A stretch of 64,000 nt of DNA from Mantis religiosa. Lineage: Eukaryota > Arthropoda > Insecta > Mantodea > Mantidae. Below the pieces are notes generated by a model. That model did not search any database. It had not been told where the DNA came from and was given only the letters and a program-made list of their open reading frames with translations. Shown piece after piece: positions 45,513 through 56,136 of this stretch. Position numbers and translations under genes: made by a program. The stretch is from positions 97,343,701-97,407,700 of the forward strand of contig CM060953.1 of assembly GCA_030765055.1 (NCBI GenBank). The letters run 5' to 3'. The stretch's first letter is position 1. Each line of letters opens with the position of its first letter.

Positions 45513-47272
45513 TTACTTTTTGTATTCTGTGTTGTATTCTTCTGCTGTGAGAGATATGTTGACCAGTCTGTGTGGTAAACAATTGAAGATTGCCTGTTTG
45601 TGGGATCTTGAGTTGTAGCCATTAGCTTTTACGTAGTTGTCGGTCTGTGTTGGTTTTCTGTAAATTCCAAAGTTTATTCTGACTTTATTTCTGATCATTT
45701 TTAGATCCAAAAATGGTAAGTGCTCATCTTTTTCTATTTCTACAGTGAATGTTATTCTTTTTTCTTGCATGTTTAAAAGTTTTAGTGCATAACTGATATG
45801 TTCTTTTAATACTATTGCAAAGATGTCATTGACATATCGCTACCAGAGTTTAAACATCTAAGGGAAACCTTTGGTGATCCTTATTTCTAATGAACTCTTG
45901 TACAGATCGGCCAGGAAGGGTGATAGGGGGTTGCCCATTGCTAAACCTGATGTTTGGTGGAAATATTTTGTTTGAAACTGGAAGAAATTTTGTTCTATAC
46001 ATAATTTGGTTCAATGTAATCTGAATTTCAGGTAGGGACATCCCAAGTGATTGAGCCATTTTCCTATCAACGGTGGCAGTTGATTTACTGGTATTCTGGG
46101 AAACAGCGATTTAACATCAAGTGAGACTTGAGTGTCCTCTTCTTTTAGTTCAGGATCCTTAATGTGTTCTATACGTTTGTAGGTGTTTTTGATGTTTAAG
46201 CTATTGAATTTAGGAAATGAGTTGAATTTATTTATTAGCCACTTTGCAAGTTTGTATGTTGGTGAATTTATACTGCTAACTATAGGTCTCATTGTTATGG
46301 TTGGTTTGTGTATTTTGGGTAAGCCATAGAGTCTAGGTAAGTTTGGGTTATCCGGTTTAACTGTATATTTGTTTGGTATTATGCTTGATTTTGCTATATT
46401 TTTTTCAAATGCTTGTAAGCAAGTTGTTAGAGGACTTTTATTAATGGCTTCATAATCATTGTCAGCATTTCTTCCATTTTTTCAATATAATCAGATTTAT
46501 CCGTAATGACTATCTTTTTACCTTTGTCTGCCTTAGTGTATATTACATTTTTCTGCTTCAAAGAATGGATAACATTTTGCAATTCCTTTCTTGGAAGTGT
46601 TGAAAACAGTGTTATGATAAATTAAATTTAAAGGGAGTCGATTGATGACACTAAACAAGGTTGTTTAGTGTCATTAATCGACTCCCTTTAAATTTAAGGA
46701 TAACATTTTGTTTGTTCTTCTGAAAGGATCTAGTTTTTATTTTCTCCGAAATCTTTTCACATTGAGTTTTGTTGGTATACTGGTAGACATTGTGTCGATG
46801 TTGATATGTGCAATGTAGTCTTCAATGTCGGTTGAGAAATGGACGCAAGTTTTTAATTCTTTGTTTAGAAGACCCAATTCTTTTGTGGAGAAGTTTTGAT
46901 TAGATAGGTTTACAATGTTTTCAAAGATTTGCATGCTCGTTTTTGCATTTGTGCTACTTATTTCAATTTTACATTTAGCTTGTGCTCTGATTGCTGGTGG
47001 ACTCAAGTTGCTCTTTGCGTTGTTTCTCAGTGTGATTTCGGTGTGAAGAAATGCTCCATAAATTGTTCAGTTTGTATTTTAGTTTTACGGTTTTTGCTTT
47101 CATTTTCCTACTTAAAGTTTATAAAGTTTCAATTCTATTTCTTCCAACTGTTTGTAGTGTTTGTTAATTTCTAGTTGTAAAACTTTTTTCTCAGTAGCTC
47201 TTTGTTGTTGATTTCTTTTGCTTTGTTTTACTATTTTCCGGACAAATCGGGGTGTTACTTTATTTGTACTTT
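45513..47272 (-). pseudogene. Penelope-like element, minus strand, decayed
   Basis: Read from about 47270 leftward: an N-terminal Lys-rich region, IFENIVNLSNQNFSTKELGL and VHFSTDIEDYIAHI (46740-47000), a KNVIYTKADKGKKIVITDKS block (near 46500-46560), RLYGLPKIHK, MRPIVSSINSPTYKLAKWLI (46292), VSLDVKSLFPRIPVNQLPPL (motif A, Asp present), GLAMGNPLSPFLADLYKSS in a shifted frame (motif B, near 45900), then ITFTVEIEKDEHLPFLDLKM and FGIYRKPTQTDNYVKANGYN. The YVDD region is covered by WQRYVNDIFAIV-like sequence near 45830 (Asp to Asn). The GIY-YIG part is missing from this copy. A 118-bp insertion interrupts it at 46580-46697. Confidence 0.85.
46567..46710. mobile_element. 118-bp PLE-tail insertion with perfect-type hairpin and 13-bp target duplication
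   Basis: GGATAACATTTTG occurs at 46567-46579 and 46698-46710 around a 118-bp insert. The insert holds a hairpin with 37-bp arms (46622-46658 and 46661-46697, one mismatch, 2-bp loop) made from the PLE terminal sequence TTAGTGTCATTAATCGACTC in both orientations, plus about 40 bp (GGAAGTGTTGAAAACAGTG...) also found after the PLE tail at 48088-48112. Removing it restores the PLE frame (QNVIHSLKQKNVIYTKADKG). Confidence 0.85.
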
Positions 47273-48090
47273 ATTTGGATCAAAAACTAATCAGAAATAA
47301 AAACAATAAACTTTGGCATTTATAGAAAAACAACACAGACAACTACATAAAAGCTAATGGCTACAACTTAAGATCCCACAAACAGGCAATCTTCAAGTTT
47401 AACACATAGACTGGTCAACATCCCTCTCACAGCAGAATACAAACTGGAATACAAAAAAATAATTGAAATAGCACAAAAAATGACTTCTCCAAATCATTAG
47501 TAGATAAAAAAGTGAACTTAGCAAAAAAGAAGCTACTAATGGAAACCACAACTCTCTCAGCTACAGAAACTAAAATGACCTTCAAAAAATAAAACCTTCA
47601 ACTAGCACCAATCAACCATTACTCCTTAAAAAACCTAATATACTCCAACATCTACCAATTCCATTCCATTCCATAAAAAAATCTGGTATATACCAAATTG
47701 AATGCTGTAACTATTCAAATTTATATTGGAAAAAACAAAAGCAATTTAGAAACAAGAGCAAAGGAACATTTTAGGAACATAAAATACAATTAGAAAAATC
47801 AGCAGTTGCCATGCATTTTTGGGAAAAAGGCCACAACATAAACCCAGAACCAAACTACTTAAACATGCAACAGGTAAACAAGAACTGTCCACATGGGAAC
47901 AAATTTTCATTTCAAAAAATAGAAACAAACCACCACCAGAGGAAACTTAAAACAAAATATCGCCAGCTACACCTCAGAGAACCAGTCGATGTCCAGTTGA
48001 CAATGGAGGAAAATAGCCTTCAGAACATTTTCCGGGAAATTTAAAAGTAAGTGTTTAGTGTCATTAATTGACTCACCTTTACATTTAATT
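47273..48090 (+). pseudogene. Penelope-like element, plus strand, decayed 3' half
   Basis: Head-to-head with the minus copy. Pieces: a TDNYIKANGYNLRSHKQAIF block (overlapping in content with the minus copy), a VDKKVNLAKKKLLMETTTLS stretch, GVYTKLNAVTIQIYIGKN-like (GIY-YIG), NLETRAKEHFRNIKYN, an HFWEKGHNINPEPNYL block and a WEQIFISKNRNKPP-like end. The tail has a degenerate hammerhead-like stretch (47993-48035: TTGACAA, a 5-6 bp stem, GAAC) and TTAGTGTCATTAATTGACTC (48054-48073). Confidence 0.8.
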
Positions 48091-50213
48091 TATTACAACA
48101 CTGTTTTCAACACTTCCATGAAGGGAAATTATTCTGCTTTATTTTCATTTAATTCTGTTTGCCACAAAGAATGTTAATTTGTGCACAATATTGTACACCC
48201 ACTATTTCTTTCAAGCCAGGTCGTAACCTTTCCTTAACCTTGTCAGCTATTTCAATCTGTGCTCTCGATAATACACTTCTAGTTTTCTTCAGATGCTTAA
48301 TGCATCACACAATTGTATACACAGTACGAAGGTGCATTGTATACTTTAATATTGCAGAGAAATTTTGTTTTATGTAGGCTAAATTTCTTGATATGACAGA
48401 TGAAAGCAATTGTACATTTTTATTAAAGATGAATCACTTTTGTCAAAGTTGCTGTAGTTGTGCAATAGTAGTTTGGCAGCAGCAAGTGAAGTTCCCCAAC
48501 ATGTAACTTGGGATGAGGGGGAAATGGGTAGTGATGGTACCTGTTTTTTAACTTTTGTGCTCAAAGAAGAGCCTTAATAGAAACCTTCTTGGCATTTGCA
48601 TTGATTTTGTCCATCTCAGAATAGTTCACTTGAATGTCTTCAACCACCCATAATTTCTTACTGTTAACACTATTTTCTTCATTGTGTTGTAACAAATGAG
48701 ATACTTCTTTCTAACGTGAGCTCTGAGGGAGTTGGATAAGTTGTCACTTCTCTAGGAACTGTTTTAAGGAAGGAATGTTTGATGAAACTATCACCTCGTC
48801 AGGATCCTTGGAAAACTCAGAACATGCATTGTTCAAAGAACTGCTGCGTAGTTTCTCAAACAGCAATCACTATCTGTTTTCCATGGCTAATGCTTGGTTT
48901 GTACAACTTTTGTGTTTAGCAGTATGTTACACTGCAAAATGTTTCTTAACCATAATTTTCAGCTAACACAGTTTAAAATATAAAAATGCATTCATTACTA
49001 AAATACCTTTCACTGAAATCTAACAAAACCTTGCACCCTTGCTCTATCAGAACAGTTTACTTCAAGCATATTGAAACAATACTGCCATTGATTAACAAAC
49101 ACAAAAGAAGACTGTACAGGATACAGAGAGTATTTACTCTGTTTGAGAGTATGTGAATAATAGAGTATTCCTCTTTTATTATTCCTCAGAACAAAGAAAC
49201 TGAACTCTGTGAAGTAGCAGGATGCAGTGAAAGCAATTAAGGGGCAGTGTTGTTATAGATAGACTGCGAACAAAATGCAGTCCGGTGTGCATATGCACGG
49301 GCAGTCTTCTCCCCTGCTCACTATAGCAGTTGCGAAGATGGTGATGATGTGTGGTTCTGCACCACGTTGATGCGTTATTTGTAGTATCATTTTTTTTATG
49401 TTCTCCACCACCGATGTGTTGTCGCAGCAAACTTTTCTTCTTACTGTGGCTCCGGTTCGCATGAGATCTTATCTTGGTCGTGGTATTGGATAGTTTTGAA
49501 GTATGGGAACTTATATTGGAAACAATTTTTTAATTCCAATCCAAAACCCAATTTCAATGTGATTTGTATTTTTAATCAATATAATTACACAATTTAAAAA
49601 ATACTTTTCTTCCGTTGATGAATAATTAAAAGACTTCAAATTCTCTGTTTTGTAACCTGACTTTTGCAACTTCCACATGCGTCTACTCACATTGAGATCA
49701 CGATGCAAAAGACACTGTTGTTTCTTATCCAACTATTGAGTTTTACCTTTCATTCCTATAACTAGCAAATAAACCTTTCTCTGGTCTATGCCAACACATT
49801 ACATAATATAATTTTTGCATCATCTCATGACCCACTGAATTTCACACTTTTCCATATCAGTCCTCAAACCACATATTTAAACATATTTAAATATTTGTCA
49901 ACTCTCGGGACCTAAAGCAAAACATCTGTTACATCACCATCCAAGGTAACACATGACTCCCGTCCCTCCATATGTTGACCAGTGCAGTTTGCGCTATGGA
50001 GGAGAGGAAAGGCAACCTAAAATGATGGTAGAGGGGGAAAGTTGGAGAGCTTTAGTTTTGTGAAAATCACACCTTCAACTGCATTTTGTTTGCGGTTTAC
50101 CTATAGCTTATATAACAAATATCAGAATCACGTTGCACTGTTATTGTCCCCAGCACACTACTCTAACGGTGGTGGTGGTGGTGTCACTTTAGACATTCTC
50201 TTGTAATATATCG
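48091..50213. other. Intron, no recognisable element
   Basis: No domain or repeat was identified in about 2.1 kb, except a short (GGT)n run at 50171-50183. The minus-strand frame 49253-49462 has slightly higher GC but no known family. Confidence 0.45.
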
Positions 50214-50306
50214 AGATTTAACTGTATTGGAACACCACAGTGAAGCGAAATAACTATTAATTTTTAGATGAGTCGTATTTATTACACATCTGCTTCACTT
50301 TCGTAC
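50214..50306. mobile_element. Palindromic MITE-like element, copy 2
   Basis: TTTAACTGTATTGG, ACACCACAGTGAAGCGAAAT and TTTTTAGATGAGTCGTATTT... match the reverse complement of 41890-41982 almost exactly, including the GCTTCACTTTCG end. Here only one hairpin arm is present. Confidence 0.8.
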
Positions 50307-50395
50307 CTATTTTGAGGACATGTTTTGCAAATCATCGTTTTCATCTTCGGCTCTTATGCGACTAAAGCTTGCTCCAGTGGTGTGGGCCGGACATC

Positions 50396-50490
50396 GATGT
50401 CCAGCTGAGGATAGAGGGAAAGCTTCTGAAACTAGTTCCGGGAAAATTTAAAAGTAGGTGTTGTTTAGTGTCATTAATCGACTCCCAATA
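50396..50490 (+). mobile_element. PLE 3' tail with hammerhead motif
   Basis: A non-coding PLE end without coding sequence: the ribozyme motif (50401-50441), then AAATTTAAAAGTAGGTGTTG and TTAGTGTCATTAATCGACTC (50465-50484). A LINE relic follows within about 20 bp. Confidence 0.8.
50401..50441 (+). ncRNA. Hammerhead ribozyme-like motif (PLE tail)
   Basis: Box 1 CTGAGGA (50405-50411) is a full CUGANGA match. Stem II pairs AGAGG (50413-50417) with CTTCT (50423-50427), one wobble. Box 2 GAAA is at 50428-50431, the 2-bp stem III follows, and the triplet is GTT (50435-50437). Stem I CCAG/CCGG (50401-50404, 50438-50441) has one mismatch. Confidence 0.7.
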
Positions 50491-50499
50491 AATTTCATA

Positions 50500-51960
50500 G
50501 TGTGTCATATTCATTTTGTTTTACTGCAGTTCATTGTAACTCTATACGATAAATGTCTAGAATTAGCTGTGTTTCCAGAAGCATGGAAAATTGCCATTGT
50601 TAAAATAATCTCGAAGAAATATGATCTAAAAAAACTCCACAATTCATTTCGGCCAGATAGTTTGTTGCCAGTTATGGCGAAAATATTAGAAAAATTGATA
50701 ATTGATAGAGTCATGTGTCACCTTCAAGTCAGCAAGTCAGCCGAGGATGCAGTGCTACAAGTTTACAGACTAGATAAAACATACAAACAGAAAATATATG
50801 GGGTGCTGGTATCTCTTGATAAAACTGGTGCCTTCAATAATGCATGGTGGCCTAGAATACTTTTCCAATTAAAGAAGAAACAGTGCCCAAGGAATTTATT
50901 TAAAATTATGCAGAATTATTTCCATAACAGAGGAGCACAACTTTCACTCTGTGGATCTACAATAGAAAAACCTATTACCAAAGGCTGTACTCAAGGATCT
51001 TCCTGCAGCCCTGGTCTTTGGAACATATTATATGATGATCTTTAAAACATAAATTTACTACCAAACTGTGATATAGCATATGCAGATGATGCACTTCTGT
51101 TGGTTTGTCTACATTGGCAAACAGCATTAGAACAACTTTTCCGGTTGGGAATAGATAACATTCTTTTAATCCAACAAATGGTAGTCAGTAGAAGAAAGGT
51201 GAAAGAGGAACCAATCTTGACAGAGAATCAATTTAGTGAAGAAATTGTCTTACCTTGGAGTAATTTTATATCCCAAACCAACATTTAGATAACACTTCAA
51301 CCATAAGCAAATAAAAGCCAGTAGACTTCTCAATGGTTTGTCAATTGCATCACTTCCCACATGGGATCTCAACTCTTCGGCAATGATCATATTATACATT
51401 GGAGCTATCAAACCTCTTGTAGTATACTGCTCGGCAGTATTCGAAGATGTACTAAATAAATGCTGGGTGCAATGTAAACTGAATCAGATACAAAGGGGGT
51501 CTGTACTCAGAATCATCAAGGGATATTGAACGATTTCCACAGATGTTGCACTTCTAATCTCAGGCATTGAACCTTTATATTTATCGCCAATCTTCAGTGC
51601 AAAGATGTATAACATAAAAAAAAAAGTTATCAAGGGTCCCTACAAGTTCCTGAATTTGACTTTCATCCGAGATCTCATTTCTTGGAAGCTGGACATCCTG
51701 CTGTGTTTCACAACATTGTCAGCGAGAATAACTGCCAACAAACACATGACTACAACATCTACACAGGTGGCTCGCAATATTCAGATCATCCAGAGAATCC
51801 AGCTTGTGTGGGATACGCTTTTGTGTTGCTCGATATAAACAATGGAGTTGCTTTATAGAGGATACAGACTTGCACCCAATTGCTCTATATTCCAGGCCGA
51901 ACTTTTTGCCCTGATTCAAGCAGTGGAGTGGTCCGCAGTAATAACTATAGTGCATGTATA
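50500..51960 (+). pseudogene. LINE with RT and RNase H, 5' part (split by Tc1)
   Basis: The open frame to 51045 reads CLELAVFPEAWKIAIVKIIS, FRPDSLLPVMAKILEKLIID, GVLVSLDKTGAFNNAWWPRI (motif A) and GCTQGSSCSPGLWNILYDDL (motif B). AYADDALLLV (motif C, YADD) is in another frame at 51076-51105. After thumb-region sequence, an RNase H domain begins: a DYNIYTGGSQ start, NPACVGYAFVLLDINNGVAL, then IFQAELFALIQAVEW (51740-51960). This is the I/R1/LOA type of LINE. The RNase H domain is cut at 51960 by a Tc1 element and resumes at 53816. Confidence 0.82.
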
Positions 51961-52142
51961 TACAGTGAGTGTAAAAAGTGTTCGTACACATAAAAAATTA
52001 CATTAAAATTCTTGAAGAAATAGGAATGGGATGTTTGGCAAATATGTAAATAATAATCATGTCCAGTAAAGTATTTATGTTGTATTTGGTAATAATTTAG
52101 ATAACAAAACATATAAATAATTTCTTCTTAAAATAAAAAAAT

Positions 52143-52786
52143 ATTCTATTTTGCACAAAAAGTGATTGTGGCTTTCCTTTTGCTTTTCTAACTGCTTCCA
52201 GTCTTTGCGGCATTGATTCCACTAGTTCTCTTATTTTCTTTGGTTCAATTAGGTTACATTCTATTTGAAGTGCTTGTTTTAATCCTCCGTTATTGAAAAC
52301 GGAGTGATTTCTTATTTTCTTCTCTAAAATAGACCACAGGTGTTCTATAGGGTTGATATCTGGTAACTGGGGAGGTGTATGAAGTGGTTTTGGTGTGTCA
52401 TGAAGCAGCCACAAGCGAGTGTTTCCAGCTTTGTGTTTGGGGTCGTCCTGCTGAAACATAAAATTGTTCTCAAGACCTAGTTTCTGGGCACTAGCATGCA
52501 GATTTTCCTTTAAAATGTCCATATAGATTTTGTGGTCCATAGTTCCATCAATAAATTGCAGTCAACCCACACCTGAAGCGCTCATACATCCCCAGACCAT
52601 CATGGAGCCACCTTTGTTTTACTGTAGGCACTAGATGTTTGGGATGTAGCTCTGTATTTTTCTTGTGCCATACCATATGCCTTCCATTGAACCCAAAATT
52701 ATTGAACTTTAATCGGAGAATATCACCCTATTCCATAAGTCTGTTCCTTTATTTCAGTGCTCTTTTTCAAAATTCAATCTCTTTGT

Positions 52787-52817
<31 letters not shown>

Positions 52818-53510
52818 GTTTTTTTTTTATATTACTCTCCCAGAACTTTTTCCAAGGTACTCGACCATGATATCTGCCTTCTCAATGGCCGCACCATGGC
52901 TCAGTGGTTAGACCGCTCGACTCTCACCAAGGCGGCCCGGATTCGATACCAGGCGACCGCAAAGTGAGATTTGTGGTGGACAACACGGCGCTGGGGCGTG
53001 TTTTCTCCAGGACCTCCGGTTTCCCCCGCCATCTTTTTCCACCAGTGCTCCATCTTCATCTCATGTATCATCAGTGTCATCGCCTGCGGTGCCGTATGTA
53101 GTAAAAGCAGGCATTAAACACTACACATTTGCCTTCTCGATGAACATTGGGAACGGTGCTGGCCAAAACATTTATACCACTTCGTCCCTGATTCTCAGCC
53201 AAGTTCATAACACTGATTTTTGGATCCTTTTGTTATTTCACCTAGGATAACTCTTTTATCTTGCTCTGTTTACAACTTTGGTTTTCCGGTTCTTGGCCTG
53301 TTTTGCACTGTTTTTAAAACACAAAACCTATATATTATGGTCTGCATAGTGGAGCAAGGTCTGTCAACAAGTTGAAATATTTCTCTTAGCTATTTGCATT
53401 GATTATGGAGTTTAATAATCAATTTTGTTTCTTCGCTGGTTTCCCTGCATGTGCTCCCCATTTTGACGTTCCTGTGTATTTGTTCGCTGTTGACTGACGT
53501 CTGACATTGC
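52143..53510 (-). pseudogene. Tc1-like transposase, interrupted
   Basis: On the minus strand: an N-terminal HTH remnant with PRTGKPKL (near 53290), a VIFSD...FNNFGFNGRHMVWHKK region (first Asp; 52670-52730), TELHPKHLVPTVK, MDHKIYMDILKENLHASAQK (52540), FMFQQDDPKHKA (second Asp) and PPQLPDINPIEHLWSILEKK (the final Glu), ending ESMPQRLEAVRKAKGKPQSL. Residues 1-147 from 52540 are open. A SINE insertion (52888-53130) and several shifts inactivate it. Confidence 0.88.
52888..53130 (+). mobile_element. tRNA-derived SINE, family B
   Basis: 243 bp with box A TGGCTCAGTGGTTAGACC and box B GGATTCGATACC, then a CAACACGGCGCTGGGGCGTG / GTTTCCCCCGCC body. The flanks repeat GCCTTCTCAATG (52876-52887) and GCCTTCTCGATG (53131-53142), a 12-bp target duplication with one change. 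Another copy is at 63485-63780. Confidence 0.9.
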
Positions 53511-53815
53511 TATGTTTCTTACACCTGCTATCCACAGGTAAGCTGCCAGGTGAAAGTTGGATTCTTATGCCTATGAGCTTATATTCTCAAAGCACTGCCG
53601 CAGGTGTACAATCACTTTTTGTGCCTATTTTAGATGTCTTCTTGTGCATTTTATTTAAGTTTTACTATTATACACACTGCATTGCATTCTGTTTGTGTAC
53701 TTGTGCAAATAAATGTTTTGTATTGATGTGGTGTATGTTATATATTTCTTAAAACCTGATGCACATTCTAATGCAAAACACTATAGGGGTACATACACTT
53801 TTTACAATGTCTGTA

Positions 53816-54150
53816 CAGTGATTCCCAGGCAACTGACAGTGTTATTGGAGATAAACACACTAAATATACTACATATTCACTTGCTACCAAAATAAGTAAC
53901 AATATTATAACAAACACCAATCACGTGTGTATCGCGTGGGTTAGAGGCCATATGGGTATACATAGCAATGAGAGGGCAGATGAAATTGCTAAACTTTACA
54001 CATTATCCCAAACGGAATTCAGTTTTAATGAGTCTACAATCACATTTGTTAAAGCATTGGAAAAAGAAATTTTTGAAATATTGAACAGCACTTGGATAAA
54101 CAGTGATAAAGGACAAATCACTCAATTTATTTTTTCCTACTGTTAATGAT
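53816..54150 (+). pseudogene. LINE RNase H domain, 3' part
   Basis: Continues the RNase H interrupted by Tc1: a shifted DSQATDSVIGDKHTKYTTYS-like stretch (53822-53885), then THVCIAWVRGHMGIHSNERA and DEIAKLYTL (53925-54000), the conserved VPGHxGIxGNExAD motif of LINE RNase H. A C-terminal piece continues to a stop at 54144. Confidence 0.82.
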
Positions 54151-54414
54151 CGTGTAAACTGCAAGTGCTTGTTTTGTTGTGCAATGTTTTGTTTCTTTCT
54201 TAACAACATTCATACACAGAATGACGCTAACTCTAGCTAATCTGAAATTATTGAATTGGTTATTGCTGTGGTGATTCAATGCTCTCTTATTGGTTCCACC
54301 ATCTTCAGTGACCCACTTCTCATTATCATATTAGGTAATTCACATAATCTTTTGTTTAAATCATATTTAAACAATTTAACATTTAACTTCTTTTGGAAGT
54401 TTTCATATTAGATT

Positions 54415-54790
54415 ACAGGAGCATATGAGATGTGTGAAATACAAACAAATAAAAACATCAGCAATAGCCCGCCATTTCTGGTCTACCAATCATGAAATTG
54501 TACCAAATATAAAACTATTAAAGCCAGCCAGTAATGCAACCGAACTCGATGTTTGGGAAAAGTTGCTAAATGTAAAACACAAACAGTATACTTTAAATTT
54601 CGAATTGCCGCCTGAAAACTCTCTTTGGAAGTTCATCTCACAGACAGATGCCACCACAGACAACCAGCTCACTTCAGGAAACCACGGATCCAACCAGTTG
54701 GATAACTGCTGACGATGGGGACAAACCGTTCTCCGAAACATGTCCAAATGAGGATAATGTAAGTGGTTTGTGTTTGAATTACCGACTCAT
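54415..54790 (+). pseudogene. PLE C-terminal fragment with ribozyme tail
   Basis: The frame 54425-54712 reads IKTSAIARHFWSTNHEIVPN, ATELDVWEKLLNVKHKQYTL and NFELPPENSLWKFI, the part of the PLE protein after GIY-YIG (compare AVAFHFWNGNHDI in the intact copy). This subfamily is diverged. The stop (TGA, 54710-54712) lies inside the hammerhead core, so coding sequence and ribozyme overlap by a few bases. Confidence 0.82.
54705..54748 (+). ncRNA. Hammerhead ribozyme-like motif with canonical GUC
   Basis: Box 1 CTGACGA (54709-54715) is an exact CUGANGA match. Stem II pairs GGGGA (54717-54721) with TCTCC (54730-54734) around a CAAACCGT loop. Box 2 GAAA is at 54735-54738. Stem III is the 2-bp A-C/G-T form with an AT loop, followed by GTC (54742-54744). 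Core and triplet are canonical, but stem I is short (GT.. with AC.. only 2-3 pairs adjacent to the core), which may limit activity as a monomer. Confidence 0.7.
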
Positions 54791-55328
54791 TACTTTCAAA
54801 TGTTAAATACATCACTGTTTCTAACCTTTTGCTTCAAATAACATACTTCTGGTATTTTACATGTGCTTGTGCAGTTCCAGCTATTAGAACTTCTGATTTG
54901 TAGATTGTAACAGCTCATTCCTTCTATTTCCGACTACCATTAAGTGAAGGTTTCTGAATGAACTTCCTTACGACTTGTTATGCAAACATTATGAAATTAC
55001 ATGCATAAAAATGTCTGCTAAAATATAAAATATGGCCAAAGGTATGCTCTTATTCTTATGATAGCTTAGAGGTTGTGTAGCATCCACTTCAGCTGTTTAT
55101 GTTCAGCGTAATGAAATTATATTATCTTTATTTTCACATTGAATTGCAATTCATATGGTTTGAGAACCTAAGCAAAAAACCCTTTTGCAGTATGAGGAAA
55201 TATGTCTTTGAAAGGACATCAGTAATAGTACTATTAGTAAAATGATCTGTTCACATTATTAAAATGTCTGTAATGCCTTTCCCAGTTGTGTAGGACTGCC
55301 TGTAAGACTACCAACTACCTTATTTCAG
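54791..55328. other. Intron end before the Sirt1-like exon 2
   Basis: AT-rich; the branch/acceptor region ends ...CTACCTTATTTCAG at 55328. Nothing else was recognised. Confidence 0.55.
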
Positions 55329-55482
55329 GTGAATATTCAGTGAATGCCGAAATACTGAGCAGCGGGGATTCTGGTTTCAATGACATTGGATCAGCAACTG
55401 CTAATATGAAGAGTAGTGACCCAGATGCACCAACTTTGGACATTTCAGCCAACAGCAGTAAAATATCTGATAATGATGGAGG
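55329..55482 (+). CDS. Sirt1: Sirtuin-1-like nuclear protein, exon 2
   Basis: Acceptor CTTATTTCAG, then GT completing a Gly codon with exon 1, then EYSVNAEILSSGDSGFNDIG, SATANMKSSDPDAPTLDISA, NSSKISDNDG and two bases of a final Gly codon. The donor after 55482 is GTGGGTAT (phase 2); a second GT 4 bases later would break the join with exon 3. The peptide is acidic and Ser/Asp-rich, typical of a disordered nuclear N-terminal tail, and not diagnostic by itself. The intron before it is about 21 kb. Confidence 0.55.
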
Positions 55483-56136
55483 GTGGGTATTTTTCTGCTT
55501 ATTACACTTTGTTCTCTTGATTAAAGCTATTTGTTCTTAGAGATCTTACAATTTCTACTTAGTTAAGATATGTGCTATTTTGTAATTGTGATGCTCATGA
55601 CAAAACTTATACTCTTAAAATTTCATGCACAGTTTTTCTCTTTATTATTATTCTATCAGATGCCAAAAAGTATCATGAAATATTTGCTTCCTGAAAAGTA
55701 ATCTCCAATGCTGTTAATATATTTATCCCTCTATAAGATGTTCAATCTAATTCTTTTATAAAGTTTTGGGTGTTGACAGAGGCATGCATCCTTGTTCGAT
55801 CAAGCAAAAATTCATGAAAACAAATTGCAGGGTGAAAACACTAGGCATTAGGAAAAATGATACATTTCCCAACCACTCCTAAATTGACCATAGTTTTATG
55901 ATTTAAAAGAATAACACACTTCAGGCCTGCACATTTGAAAAAAGGATGTCATTTTTACTTTGCCAGTGATTGTTGGATTTTTCATGGGGGTTCGGGCGAA
56001 GAGCTTCCATTGGTGCCTTGTTTGCTTTTTTTTTTTTTTTTTTTTTTTTTTTGCCATTTTAAAATGATGCACGATTAAAATCAAAGTCTAGTTCTCTTTT
56101 AATTGCTTTGATGTTTTTACAATTAACTTTTGATAT

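Larger units (their letters stand above)
51963..53813 (-). mobile_element. Tc1-like DNA transposon inserted in LINE RNase H
   Basis: Ends are CAGTGAGTGTAAAAAGTGTT on the left (51963) and the reverse of ACACTTTTTACAATGTCTG on the right (to 53813); they share TGTAAAAAGTGT-GTAC. TA duplications flank it (51961-51962 and 53814-53815). LINE RNase H sequence resumes immediately outside, so the insertion postdates the LINE. Length 1851 bp including a SINE. Confidence 0.88.
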
